Below are positions 22,740-34,194 of a DNA stretch of 64,000 nt, one piece after another. Numbering within the stretch: position 1 is the first letter of the stretch; the number at the start of each line of letters is the position of its first letter. The position numbers were made by a program, and so were the translations under genes. The stretch is from Ovis canadensis (Eukaryota; Chordata; Mammalia; Artiodactyla; Bovidae), in NCBI RefSeq assembly GCF_042477335.2, contig NC_091245.1:28716501-28780500 (forward strand), given 5' to 3'. The notes under the pieces were generated by a model that was given only the letters and a program-made list of their open reading frames with translations, ran no database searches and had not been told where the DNA came from.

Positions 22740-23170
22740 GCATTTTCAAAGTTTGTTTTTCCTGTCTCAAACCTGCCATAAATTCACATTTGCCACCTTC
22801 ACAGCCAGTGAAATTAAACAGAACACGACTCTCCCCGAAGTGGACGGGGAGGCTGAGGTTCTGCCGCTCTACCTGAACTCTAAAGGAAAAAGGATCGTCT
22901 GGAGCGCCTCTTCTGAGTCATGCAAATGATCCCTAAATCAAATATTTTTGCTTCAATTGGAACCTATAAAAATTAATAAAAACCTCACTGGCCTGGCAGA
23001 CGAGGGCTTCATACCTCGTACATAGCCAGGGAGGAAAAAAAAAAAACAAACACCCTATTGGGCGTCTTCTCTGAGCCAGGGTAAATAAATTTGGTCATGA
23101 AGTCAAGCCCTCTTAGCATATTTTTGAGTGAATCAGATAATTCTGTCAAGCTATTTAACGTCCCAGCAAA
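22740..23170. promoter_or_regulatory. A+T-rich intronic islet with AP-1 and octamer motifs
   Basis: This unique, A+T-rich stretch sits in a GC-rich intron. TGAGTCA (22914-22920, perfect AP-1 site) overlaps by one base with ATGCAAAT (22920-22927, perfect POU octamer). TATAAAAATTAATAAAAACC follows. No repeat family is recognised. An intronic enhancer is an inference from motif content and composition. Confidence 0.35.
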
Positions 23171-24089
23171 CCGCCAGGGAGCCACGAGTGGCCTTCCTTG
23201 TTGACTTTGGCAGGAAAGGGAGGCTGAAGGCTTTCCCCCCTTCCTCGCCTCTTCTCAGGGGCTGAAAAAAGAAACCCATTCAAGCTGGGCCCGGTCCTGG
23301 TGTCAGGCATGAGGGCCCTTCTCTCAGGCAGCCCTGGGGGAGCCTGGGCGCCCGGCTGGTGGGGATGGCTTGCCTGTCGCTCCCGCAGGCGCGGGTGGCC
23401 GGGCGGGCTGGGGGTCCCGTCTCGGTCTTGTCATCACTCTGCCTCTCACTGCAGGAATTCTTGATGGGCACTTACGCAGGCAGCAGGCAGGTGATGAATG
23501 AGGCGGAGCAGAGTGCGCAGGCCCGAGCGGGGAAAGGCCTCTGTGGTTTATTTGTCTTTGGTTGGAGATGTCTGGGGGCTGGCTGTGGGTGAGCAGGTGG
23601 CCTGAGCGGGTGGGTGGGTGGGTGAGGGAGGGACAGGAGGTTGGTGTCCACGGAGCCTGTACCAGCTGACACACACAGTATCAGGCATGTGCACTTGACC
23701 CTCACCACTTCCACAGGGAAGGGTATTCTAATGCCTGTTTCACAGAAGAGGAAACTAAGGTTCCAGGAAGCCCTGATTTTCTGGGCTCCCCTTGGTACTC
23801 CACCAGGCTGCCTCTGTGGCATGCACAGCCAGACTTCCCTGCTCCATGAATACCTGGGGCACTCCCTGTGCGCCCACGGGTTCAGCTCTGACAAGCTCTC
23901 CTCTCCCCACCCGGCCAGACTGTCCTCAAGTCCTGCTCCCTCCGTGGGACTCTCGCCTGCTGGGGGTCCCTCCCCGCTCCCACCGGTGCTGGCTTGGGCT
24001 GCCATCCACTCACTGGGGGCACTGCAGCCCAGCCCCACACTGCAGGCTGTGTCTTCTCATTCCCAGACCTGACTTGCTCACTGCTCAGC

Positions 24090-24310
24090 ACCTTGCAGAC
24101 AAGTCCTGCCACAGGCCTTGTGATCTGGCCCTGGTGACCTCTCTCCTGAGCTTGTCACCCCACATGAAGGTCCAGCTTCCAGAACACACTGAGCTCTCAC
24201 CACACCTGCCCTTCCTCCCAACCTCTCCACTCCTACTTAACCTTGGAGGCCCCGCTTAGCATCACCTCCAGGAAGCCCTCCCTGACATATTCCCCCAAAG
24301 CACTGGGCTC
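24090..24310 (+). repeat. L2 LINE 3' end
   Basis: GGCCCCGCTTAGCATCACCT followed by CCAGGAAGCCCTCCCTGACA is the characteristic L2 3' end, old and diverged. Confidence 0.6.
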
Positions 24311-24716
24311 TTCTCCGGCTTTCCACAGCCTCTTCTTTCTTCCCAGAGGGCTACTCGCCCAGTGTGGGAAATCCCTGTAGGTCTATCACAGGGAGCTTCA
24401 CCAGGGCTGCAGGAATCAGTGGCCCCATACCAGGGCATCAATAACTGGACACTGAGAGAACAGGTGAGTGAGTAGCAGGAGGAGCCCTGGACAACAAACT
24501 GGGTAATGAACTCAGGCCAGTGGCCCCGGGTACAAACAGGCCAAGGCTTTGACCTTGAGAAGGAAGGACAGGGGAGGAGGAAGCTGGTGGGATCAGGCTT
24601 TGAGGGACAAGTCTGCTCAAGTCCTGCTGGTGATGAGCTAAAGTAGCAGGAAGGGTAGAGGGAAGGGCTATGAGGCTTCCCTCTACTCATTTGCAAGGAA
24701 AAGATTTCCCAAGTAC

Positions 24717-25960
24717 TCAGTCAGTTCAGTTCAGTCGCTCAGTCGTGTCCGACTCTTTGCGACCCCATGAATCAAAGCACGCCAGGCCTCCCTGTCCATC
24801 ACCAACTCCCGGAGTTCACTCAAACTCATGTCCACCGAGTCGGTGATGCCATCCAGCCATCTCACCCTCTGTCATCCCCTTCTCCTCCTGCCCCCCATCC
24901 CTCCCAGCATCATTTCCAATGAGTCAACTATTTGCATGAGGTGGCCAAAGTACTGGAGTTTCAGCTTTAGCAACAGTCCTTCCAAAGAAATCCCAGGGCT
25001 GATCTCCTTCAGAATGGACTGGTTGGACCTCCTTGCAGTCCAAGGGACTCTCAAGAGTATTCTCCAACACCACAGTCCAAAAGCATCAATTCTTCCACGC
25101 TCAGCTTTCTTCACAGTCCAACTCACATCCATACATGATCACTGGAAAAACCATAGCCTTGACTAGATGGACCTTTGTTGACAAAGTAATGTCTCTGCTT
25201 TTGAATATGCTATCTAGGTTGGTCATAACTTTCCTTCCAAGGAGTAAGCGTCTTTTAATTTCATGGCTGCAGTCACCATCTGCAGTGATTTTGGAGCCCC
25301 AAAATAAAGTCTGACACTGTTTCCACTGTCTCCCCATCTATTTCTCATGAAGTGATGGGACCGGATGCCATGATCTTTGTTTTCTGAATGTTGAGCTTTA
25401 AGCCAACCTTTTCACTCTCCTCTTTCACTTTCATCAAGAGGCTTTTTAGCTCTTCTTCACTTTCTGCCATAAGGGTGGTGTCATCTGCATATCTGAGGTT
25501 ATTGATATTTTCCCTGGCAATCTTGATTCCAGCTTGTGCTTCTTCCAGCCCAGCGTTTCTCATGATGTACTCTGCATAGAAGTTAAATAAGCAGGGGGAC
25601 AATATACAGCCTTGACGTACTCCTTTTCCTATTTGGAACCAGTCTGTTGTTCCATGTCCAGTTCTAACTGTTGCTTCCTGACCTGCATACAGATTTCTCA
25701 AGAGGCAGGTCAGGTGGTCTGGTATTCCCATCTCTTTCAGAATTTTCCACAGTTTATTGTGACCCACACAAAGGTTTTGGCATAGTCAATAAAGCAGAAA
25801 TAGATGTTTTTCTGGAACTCTGTTGCTTTTTCGATGATCCAGCGGGTATTGGCAATTTGATCTCTGGTTCCTCTGCCTTTTCTAAAACTAGCTTGAACAT
25901 CTGGAAGTTCATAGTTCACGTATTGCTGAAGCCAACAATTAATACATTCTTCGTTTCTAG
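24717..25960 (-). mobile_element. BovB LINE (RTE), 5'-truncated, copy 2, catalytic motif kept
   Basis: The minus strand at 25345-25767 has 140 uninterrupted codons of BovB reverse transcriptase. They include FQIGKGVRQGCILSPCLF and an intact YADDTTL catalytic box. Further pieces (GSKITADGDCSHEIKRR, RRIDAFGLWCWRILLR) follow in shifted frames. The 3' end is at 24717 and the 5' break near 25960 in the RT domain; the endonuclease is missing, so the copy cannot move by itself. It lies in a GLIS1 intron in the same orientation as the gene. Confidence 0.92.
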
Positions 25961-26541
25961 ACAATTAAGTGACCACAACGGGAACCACATTGAATGGAGG
26001 AAAAGGCCCCTTTCCTGCAGGGGTCCTGCAGTAAAGCTTTCTGGACAGCCCTGGCCAGTGGTCACGGCTGCAGGGCCAGAAGTGGGGACAAGGCCTAGGT
26101 GGGCATCTATGGAGTGGGCAGTGGTGGCCAATAATTTGCTCACAAAATACACAGTACAAGCCAAAGAGAAGGCAGGGTGAGCCTCTCAAGAAGGCTTGGG
26201 TGCAGCAGCCCAGCCCAGAAGGTCTGGGTCAGGGTCAGGGGTAGGGGGGATGTAGCATCTTCCTGGGGCCACCCCCACTGGGGAGGCGAGGGGGCACGAG
26301 GTGAGGTGCCAGGAAGCCCCGTGATAATATCATCCACCAGCTAGGATGCCTATGAGGCAAGGAGGACATCGTGCCCAGTGAGTATTTGGTTCAGAGCACA
26401 GTACACAGTAGGTGCTGCATAAATGCTGGCTACTTTCAGTATCAGTAACAACCATTTAGTGTGCGGGACACCTGCCCTCACCTGCCGCTCATGCAGGTGC
26501 CCATCTGCTGTCCCAGAGGAGGACTGGCTTGCTATACATAC

Positions 26542-26698
26542 CCATCCCGGGTGCTCTCAGCCGTGGGCAGAGGGGACAGATGGTGGTGGGAACTGGCGGT
26601 GGCGTCCAGTGGGTGGTGCCTGGAAGGGACATCATGCATAGAGGGCAGGATGCTTGCTGCCAGCCCGTTATGGGGGGTGATGGAGCCAGGATACATGC
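26542..26698 (-). CDS. GLIS1: GLIS1 coding exon, His/Ser/Pro-rich segment
   Basis: This 157-nt exon starts with the last two bases of a split Gly codon, continues MYPGSITPHNG and SRHHPLDATASSHHHL, and ends STRD plus the first two bases of Gly. The acceptor is CTTCCCTGCAG and the donor is GTATGT. Phase 1 on entry and phase 2 on exit agree with the neighbouring exons. The segment is rich in histidine, serine and proline with no globular motif, as expected for the disordered C-terminal half. The methionine after the split glycine replaces a valine I recall in human GLIS1. It is not an initiation codon in the normal transcript. Confidence 0.94.
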
Positions 26699-27714
26699 CT
26701 GCAGGGAAGCAAACAATTATCACTGGGCTTCGGCCGCTCCCTAGAGATGGCTGTGGTCACCCCAGGAACTGTGTGCCTGCTTATGGAGAGAGAAAGACAA
26801 GAAGGGAAACCAGCATTGTATTCCTAGATGGTTAGGAGCACAGACAGGGGGAGATAATGGCCCCACTGTGCTCTGTTCATGCTGCAGCTGAGGGGTCGTA
26901 TGCGGGGCTGAGGTCCATGCTGAGCGCAGAGGTGGACTGACACGGGGCTGTCAGACATGCGGGGTGGTTGGACCCTGTGAGTGTGTGTGTGTGTATTTAC
27001 TGGGGCAGAGGCAGATTTGAATGGAGTAAGCTGCCTCAAATCTCTGGAACTGTTCTAGGAAAGAAGGGGCTTGCTCCATGTAGCCCCAGTAGACAGAGAC
27101 CTGGGATGAAGGGAAGCTTGAGAGGAGACTGGAGCTCTGGGCCTGGCGGTTCCTGCTAACAGGCAGATTTGCAGTAGGGTCACAGGTTGCCCTTGGAGAA
27201 AATGAACTGCCCGTCCCCAGGTGTGCGAGGAGAGCCTGGATGTCTGCCGTGAGGGGTTCCAGAGACAGGACGGCTGTGCTAGCTGGATGGCAGGTTGGCC
27301 TGGGAGACCTGGGGAAAGCGATGTCACAGACGGTTGTGTGGGATGTACACTGTACAAGGGTCTCGACTCAGCACAGGTGTCAGCCATGCTCGAGTCTCAG
27401 ATTCTAAACCTCTGGAAGACGCCTGCAAGTGGGACCACCTTTTATCACCTTTTACTCCCAAAGGTCTTGCCCTTGTTAAGAAGAAGGTCGGCTAATGAAT
27501 CAAATGGGGGACACGCGTTGCTCAGGGAAGGGGTCAACATGTATCATGACTGGCACATGTCAGTCACATGTTGCTCCAGGGACCCCACTGAGGACCTGCG
27601 AGCACGGACCAAGGCCAGCGCTTCCCGAAGACCTTCCCAAGGAACCTGAATTAGAGAGGAGAACAAGCCCCTCCTCTGGGACTGGAGCCTAAGAAGGTCA
27701 CAGCAAGGGTTGCA

Positions 27715-27835
27715 ATTTTTTGATGTTCCCTATTTTATCCGAAAAACATGGGGCCAATTTTGCACCCCCTCTTTAATCTGCCACGTTTACCGATTTTCAT
27801 AGAAATTGACATCATTTTCCCAGAAATCAATTGAT
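27715..27835. promoter_or_regulatory. A+T-rich islet, candidate conserved element
   Basis: GATGTTCCCTATTTTATCCG through CAGAAATCAATTGATCAAGT is unique, A+T-rich and unlike known repeats. It includes ATCAATTGAT, a near-palindromic homeodomain/SATB-like site. Function is unproven. Confidence 0.3.
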
Positions 27836-28309
27836 CAAGTCGATGCCCTGGGAGGACTCTGTGGACCTGGGGACCGGGCCCTGAGCTGCACTGAGACTGC
27901 ATCGGGGGCTCAGCTGTTATATCCCGAGGGTCCACACTCAATGCTCTCAGCACCTCGTGAGGACCACTGGGAACAGAGCACACTCTTCTCAGGGGTGGGG
28001 TCAAGGAGGAACTTTTCCTTTCTCAGGTGGTTGGGGTTCCAAGGCTAGCCCACCCCAGGCCTGCGAGTCAGGGAACTACTACCAGGAATTGAGCAGGACA
28101 AGGGCAGGGACTGCAAGGTCAGTGCCTTAGGTGGCACAGCAGGGAGCAGAATGAGTGGACTGGCAGGGGATGGTGATAGAAGTGGTGGGGACTATGGCAC
28201 GGCACCGTGTGTAGACCAGGCAGTCTGCAACCCTGGCCTAGAGTTAGAGCAACAGGCATTCAATGGAAGGGTTATATTCGGTGAAATTCTACTCTTACAA
28301 TAAATGCGT

Positions 28310-28480
28310 TATTATCGACAACAGTTCATTAAGAATATACTATACGTCAAGGTCTTTCCCCACACTATCAAGTTTAAGCATCTCAACAACTGTCAGCTGG
28401 GGAGATAACATGATCTCATTTTAAGATGAAGTCTTAAGAACCTCAGTAATTTGCCAAAAGTCATGCAATGGGCAGCTAAT
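28310..28480 (-). repeat. MIR SINE, antisense
   Basis: CAAGTTTAAGCATCTCAACA, then GATCTCATTTTAAGATGAAG and GTAATTTGCCAAAAGTCATG follow the reversed MIR order. Confidence 0.65.
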
Positions 28481-29587
28481 CTGTCCTCCCAAATGACACC
28501 AAGAGAAAGTTCATTTAAAGTTGGGCTCTGGCTCAGGCGCTGGCCCGTCAGGCTAGGGGCCTCTGGCGCGGGCTTCACTGCCAGGCTGTGAGACCCAGGC
28601 TCTGAATGGGCTCTTGGGGGCCCTCTGCCTCTCAGCCCAAGTCCCTCCTGGCCCCTGTCTCGGGGATCTCGGCCCCCACGGACACCACCCATCCACCCAT
28701 CCATCTGCCTGCTCCCTCAGCCGCACACCCCTCCCAGCTTGGTCAGGAAGGCGCGGGAGGGGGGCTTCTGCGGACAGGGCCTGACTCAGCGCTGCTGCCG
28801 CCTCGCTCCACTCGCCACTCTCTGTAGCACCTCCTCGCCTGCCATCTTGAACCAATCTGGGGGCCTGACAGTTGGGAAGGCCTAGAATCCTGATAAATCC
28901 TGCTCCCTTCCCCTCAGCCGTGCTGACCTCATGCTTCTCACGTCCTCACTGCCCATCTCGTTACCTGGGGCGGCTTGAAGGAGGCCCGCCAGGTAAATTC
29001 CTGAGGGTTTCCCGTGAGGAGAGCTGGTCCTTCCTGATGAGAGGCAAGCTCGGGGGAGCTTCACATAGTCAGACAGTGAAGATTGGAGGCCACTCTCACC
29101 AGCCGCTCCCTAACCTCACCCCTCTGTTCTGCACTCTTCGTCCACAATTTCCCCTGCCTTTGCCCGGCCCCGGTCCAGGTGCCTCCCTGTCCAGCCCCCT
29201 GAGGGCAAATATACGGTGGGCAACTGAGTGTGTGAACCAGGCACGTTGAACATGCGGACAGTGGGCAGGAAGGAGGGAACCACCGTTATCATAAGGAGCA
29301 GGCGGGCCTGATCGGTCTCTCCCCAGAACGCACCACTTCAGGCTGTAAATCAGCGTCATCAATCATCAGCCGCGAGCACTTAACCTCTGGCCCTAACATC
29401 TGTTCCCAACTGTGCCTGAGGCATCCGCCGTGGGGTCTGCAGGAGAACCTGATGGCCCCAGGGGGACCCAGGACTCCTGAGCTTGCCTGGCGGGCCCTTT
29501 TCTCCCCGCTGCGCTGGAAGTAGCTCAAGGACAGGGACCCGCACAGAACCTGGAACACAACAGGTGCTCAGTATGGCAAGGTAGAGC

Positions 29588-29646
29588 AGAGGACCCTGGC
29601 GGGTTACAGTGTGTGGGGTCGCAAAGAGTCAGACATGACTGAGCGC
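29588..29646 (+). mobile_element. Bov-tA SINE 3' fragment
   Basis: GGGGTCGCAAAGAGTCAGAC followed by ATGACTGAGCG is the Bov-tA 3' end. Only about 60 bases of the element remain, and its tail passes straight into an alternating CG/CA tract. Confidence 0.85.
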
Positions 29647-29688
29647 GTGCGCGCGCACGCACGCGCGCGCACGCACACGCACGTACAC
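29643..29688. repeat. 46-bp perfect purine-pyrimidine alternation, 13 CpGs
   Basis: Every odd position is a purine and every even position a pyrimidine from 29643 to 29688, mostly CG with some CA and GT steps. This is the classic Z-DNA-forming pattern. It probably expanded from the SINE tail. Confidence 0.95.
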
Positions 29689-29711
29689 CACGGCAAAGGC
29701 AGCCGACAGCT

Positions 29712-29950
29712 TGTTAAGGGCATGGCCTGCAGCCAAATGGCCTGGATTCACATCGGCCTCTGCCATTTACTAGTTGTGGAACCTCAGCAAAAAGTTACTT
29801 AAGCTCGCAAGGCTTCAGTTTCCTTGTCTGGAAGAGAAAGTGCATGCTAATATGTACTTTATGAGGCTGACATGAGGATTATGTTAGTTAACACATACAT
29901 GTGCAGTCCCTAGAACAGCTCCTGGCACATGTTCAATAAACGATGGCTTT
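29712..29950 (+). repeat. MIR SINE, nearly full length
   Basis: GGCCTGGATTCACATCGGCC, CTCGCAAGGCTTCAGTTTCC and CTCCTGGCACATGTTCAATA appear in the MIR order: tRNA-like head, core and tail. Confidence 0.8.
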
Positions 29951-31753
29951 TGCATTATCGCGAGACGGATGAGTGAACAGCTACTCTTCTCCTTCACCGT
30001 GAGCAACAATAATAATGATAAAACTCTCCGTCACATTGGTTTTATATGAGTGAACATATCCACAGCCACAGTTGGTGTCACAGCAGGCTGCTGGGGAGGG
30101 GTGGGGAACTCAGGCTCAAGCAGCAGAGACGCTGCTGACCCACGGCTAGAGCAGGCCTGGGCAGGCCTGGTGTTACCCCAGTGCCCCTCCATCCACGCCG
30201 CCGCCTCAGTGAATCTGTGTCTCATCTGCAGCATGGGCTCACTCGGGACTGGATGAAATGATGTTGTAAAGTAACCAGCCCGAGAGGTGCTCAAGAGATG
30301 TCACTGGCCCTGACTGCTCTCCCCGGGACAAGCCCTGGGCTAGTACCTGGGAGAACAGGCTTCCAAATGGGATCTGTTGCTGACCTTCCTGGATGACCTT
30401 AGGCCAGTCCGTTTCCTGAGTCCTCCCACGATAGAAACGATGCAGCTATATATAGGACTTCTGCCCCTCTGTCCCAGGGCAGCCATTGCTAACCAGTCCC
30501 AGCCCTCTTTCCTGCTAAGCCTCAGAAGCCTTCTCAACACAGAGCTCAGCCCCAGGCAGCTGGCGTTTGAGATACAAACCTCCATCCCTAGACTGAGTCG
30601 TCTCTAGGGCCTCTTCTCCACTAGGGTCCCTCTATTTTAGCAGCTCTGACCCTATGAGGTGCAGCCATGGCAGAAGGGACCCCTAGCTGGAGGGAGATGG
30701 GTATGGTCCCTCCTCCATGGATCCATCCTCCTGGGGTGTCCTCATCCTTGTGGATCTGTCTGAGCACAGACCCTGTGAAGGGCAACCTAGAGAAAGGGGA
30801 AATATCTTCTTTTCTGAAGGCTATTTGGTAAGTGCTTTGATGGAGTTTTAAATATGCTACAACTTTAAGGCTGAGGGGGAAGAATTTTAAAAAACTAGAA
30901 AATAAAAATGTTTAAAATGGTTGGGGTAATTCAAGAAATCCCAGAGGATGGGAAAAGCTTTCTGCTCTGATACTGTGGTTTCTTCGGGGGGGGGTGGGGA
31001 AAGGGGCAGAGCACAAGAATTGTCAGCTGGAATCCACAGGCTACCCTGCCCCTTGCTGGGCTGGGTTCCCAAGAAGCCAGGAATTCCTGCCGGGGCCTGA
31101 GACCTGCCCCGTGGCCCGCGGCTGCTGGGAGGGGCAGACAGGCTGTCTCAGCTGCACCGGAGGCTCTGAGCATCTGGATGGATGGGTGGCAGGGTCCCAG
31201 AGGTCTGGGGGGGCCCTATCTTCTGATGAGCTGGAAGCAATTACAGCCAAGTTGCCCATCCTCTCAGAGCTCCGGGTTTCTCTTCTGAAGCAAGGAATCA
31301 TGGTGGGGAGTCCATGGGACTTTAAGTTGGGGCCCCGGCACGAACCCTGAGGTGGGTCCTGAAGAAAGTGCAGGACCTGCCGCAGTGAAGGTGCAGGGAG
31401 TGGAGGCTGGCAAGGTGTGTACAGTGGTTCCCAGGCAAGAGGGAGCCTGGTGTGCTCAGGGAACCGCATCCAATGCGCCAAGGTTGGGGCAGGAGGCCAT
31501 CAGGAACACCTAGGCCCCAGGAGGCCTGGGAGGAGCCTGGGCTTCATCCCACAGGCAATGGTGAGTCACAGAGGAGTGGGTATGAAGGAACAGACACCTG
31601 GGGAGATCAGCTGCCTGGCAATGAAGTTCTAAGGAGAGGGCGCCTCCAGCAGGTCGTGTCCACGTGGCCCCTGTTGCCCACGAAGCACGGCTGTCTGCCT
31701 GCAGGGCTGGGTGCAGAAAGGGCCCCCCCAGCCCTGCCTCCCCGCTTGCCTAC

Positions 31754-31886
31754 CTGGGAGAAGTTCCTGGCCTAGGGCGCGGCCACCCTTCCCGTCGCTG
31801 ACAGCCAGCTGTGTGGACGTGTGGAGCTGCTGCAGGGCCAGACACTCGGTCAGGACGTCAGCCTCAGCGTCAGGGCCCGTGTGCAG
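31754..31886 (-). CDS. GLIS1: GLIS1 coding exon after the zinc fingers
   Basis: This 133-nt exon encodes 44 codons plus one base, from LHTGPDAEADVLTE to GQELLP with a split glycine. It starts in phase 0 after a CTCACTCCCCAG acceptor and ends with the first base of Gly before a GTAGGC donor. The acidic stretch DAEADVLTE and the LQQLHTSTQL segment match GLIS1 as remembered, with small substitutions from the human protein. No domain with known structure is recognisable. It is probably part of the low-complexity C-terminal regulatory region. Confidence 0.93.
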
Positions 31887-32589
31887 CTGGGGAGTGAGCA
31901 GAGGGAGAGAGGGGGTTAGCACGAGACCACCTGCCCACCAGCAAGTCTCATTCTAGGGGACAGGGCAGGAAGGACGGTGGCTCCAGGGCACGACCCCTCC
32001 TTCACTGCCCCTCAGTTTCCTCAGCTGTCAGATGGAGCTAATTGCGGACACAGTGAGAGTGGCGTTAGTTCAGGGCTGAGAAGCAGATGCTCAGGCGAGA
32101 TCGAGCATGCAATGATTTTAATAGGTGAGGGAGAGCTGGGCGTGCTGGGAAAGCCACCAGACAGAAGGAAGAAGAGGGAGAGAGAAAGTTGGTGGGAGCT
32201 CCCTAGACTGGGAGCCCAGGGACCAGGGAGTCCTCAGGGCGCCTAAGTCTGCTGGAAGTCTGTGGGGTCCCAAGTCTCCCAGGAAGGGGTCCTGCTTCAC
32301 ATCCCTGCAGGGCCTGCCAGGCTCTGTCACTAGCTGGGAGCCCCCGCTGGGGGTGTGGCCTTGGCACAGATGCCAGGAGGGCATCAAAGTGCAGCAGCTG
32401 GGCCTCCCAGGAGGCTGGAGGTCTGTGGGGCAGGTTCTTGGGCCATGGCTGGGCTGACTGACACTGGCGGAGTAGGATACAGCGAATGTGCAGTAAGTGT
32501 CTCTGCCTCCTTCCTCCCCACTCCCATCTCTCTTCCTTCCCAGCACAAAATGCAGCAGAAACAGTCCAGGGCTGGGGACAGAAGACTGG

Positions 32590-32745
32590 ACCCAAGTCCT
32601 GCTCCATGTCTTCTTACGCCTTGTGTGACACTGGACAAATACCCTCTCTGACTCTCCCTGCTCCTGCCGGACTAAGCAGCAATAATCACCCCTCAGGCCA
32701 GGCTGCTGAGAGGGGTGACGAGAGGACAGGTGTGAACAGCGGTTG
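32590..32745 (+). repeat. MIR-like fragment
   Basis: CACTGGACAAATACCCTCTC followed by a diverged core and a GGGGTGACGAGAGGACAGG-type tail suggests a MIR in sense orientation. Confidence 0.45.
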
Positions 32746-33239
32746 AAGGTGTTGGGTCAAGGGCCGGCTCACTCCACTGGCCGAGTCCCCACGGTCACGT
32801 GACGGTGGACCCGCTGAGTCGATACCCGGCCTTGAGGGTGTCAGCTAACAGCACAATGGGGCTGGCAAGTCTTTGGCCAGTCGTCCTCAGCTATCCCTAA
32901 ATATAGACTTGAGCTTGACCCCTCAGAACATCTTCACATCTCCAGTTGGGACCAGACGGGCACAGGGGTCCTCAAGTGATGAGGGGGTGTGCACTAGGAT
33001 GGGAAGGGTTCCTTCTCCCAGGGAAATCCCAAAGCTGATTGTCAGAGTCCTGAAGATTGACTCGCCCAGATCCTCATTTTAACTGGGACAAAACCAACCC
33101 AGAGAAGGCAAGAGCCTTGTTGCATATCACACAGCAGCTGGGAGTCAGCCTGAGGGTCTTTCCACCCTCCCAGGCCAGCCGGGCCAGCACCCAGGCCCGG
33201 GGAAGGCATGCCTAGCCTCCCGAAGGGCTCTCGGCTCCC

Positions 33240-33480
33240 TGACCCAGCAGCTGTTTTCCATGTAAATTAAGTTTCTGGCAAAAGAGGGCCAAGGCATGTT
33301 CCTGCAGACCGCAATGTCGATCGGATTAGGAGCAGCGGGAGAGGAGAATTAAGGAAGAAAAGCATTTCTAATTCTCTCTGAAACGCAGCAGGGCTGCCAA
33401 GGAGCTGTCATAATACAAGGGTCGCTTTACACAGAAAGATACATCATCCCCGATGGCTTTTAATGGATGCTTATTGTTGG
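33240..33480. promoter_or_regulatory. Unique islet, candidate conserved non-coding element
   Basis: CATGTAAATTAAGTTTCTGG through GCTTTTAATGGATGCTTATT is non-repetitive, A+T-richer than its surroundings and dotted with ATTAA/TTAAT homeodomain-type cores. The composition resembles vertebrate developmental enhancers. This is an inference without alignment. Confidence 0.3.
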
Positions 33481-33664
33481 GAAGTTTGCAGATCTGCGGC
33501 CCCAGGTCCCAGGGGCTCAGTGAGAGCCAAGCACGGGGCCTGGGAAAACCAGGGCAGGATTCTGGTCCTTGGGCATCAGTTTGCTCGGGACAGAAGCCTC
33601 CCTGGCGTGGAGCCCAGGCCATTCCCCGTCCCTGCCCAGGCTCCTCAACCTGAAAGCAGTGGAG

Positions 33665-33845
33665 AGAGCTTGTGCCCTGGAAGCAGATGGGTCTGGCTCT
33701 GTCCCTCCCACACCACACAACCCTGGACAGACTTGTTACCGCTTTGAGCCTCAGTTTCCACATCTCTAAAATGGGGAGGAATCTCCCACTTCTTGATTAT
33801 AGTGAGGACTAGATGAGACACGGCCTGTGAAGCACCAGATTCATC
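33665..33845 (+). repeat. MIR SINE
   Basis: CTTTGAGCCTCAGTTTCCAC followed by ATCTCTAAAATGGGGAGGA and a GTGAAGCACC tail is a sense-oriented MIR. Confidence 0.75.
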
Positions 33846-34194
33846 CCTCCCTCCTCAGGGTGAATGTGGCTGTGCTGTGCTCCCCGCAAGCTGACAGCAC
33901 ATGCGGTGGCCACGCTCCTCCTCTGCTCTACAGCTTCCGGGGGCTCCCGCGCCAAGCTGTCCCCTCCCCAGTTTTCTTTCACTGAGGTCTGCTTGCTCCT
34001 AGCACCCCATTTCTGCATACCCCATCCCCTAGATTATACAGCAGTCGACTTCTCCAGCCTCTAGGCCTTTTTCTGCCCTATTTACACTGTATCCACAGTT
34101 CTGAGAACACTGTTTGGAGAACAGGAGCTGCTCCTGAATCCTGCTAGACAAGTTAATGGGCTCTTCCCGCTCTGTCCTCCTCTGACATATTGAT

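Larger units (their letters stand above)
21228..26541 (-). other. GLIS1: GLIS1 intron (5.3 kb) with BovB
   Basis: The intron carries a BovB LINE at 24717-25960, an L2-like piece at 24090-24310, a MIR-like piece at 23665-23780 and a (GGGT)n run at 23608-23624. The A+T-rich stretch 22680-23170 is described separately as a possible regulatory element. No coding exon was recognised. Confidence 0.8.
26699..31753 (-). other. GLIS1: GLIS1 intron (5.1 kb)
   Basis: The intron runs GTAGGC to CTTCCCTGCAG. It holds a (GT)n run at 26981-26994, a MIR at 28310-28480, the SINE tail and alternating CG/CA tract at 29588-29688, and a MIR at 29712-29950. An A+T-rich islet at 27715-27835 is unexplained. No further exon was seen. 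Confidence 0.8.

Noticed and set aside
26532-26723. Alternative GLIS1 start at the ATG in the His-rich exon
   Set aside because: The ATG follows a split glycine codon completed from the previous exon. The frame is continuous with upstream coding sequence, so it is an internal methionine.
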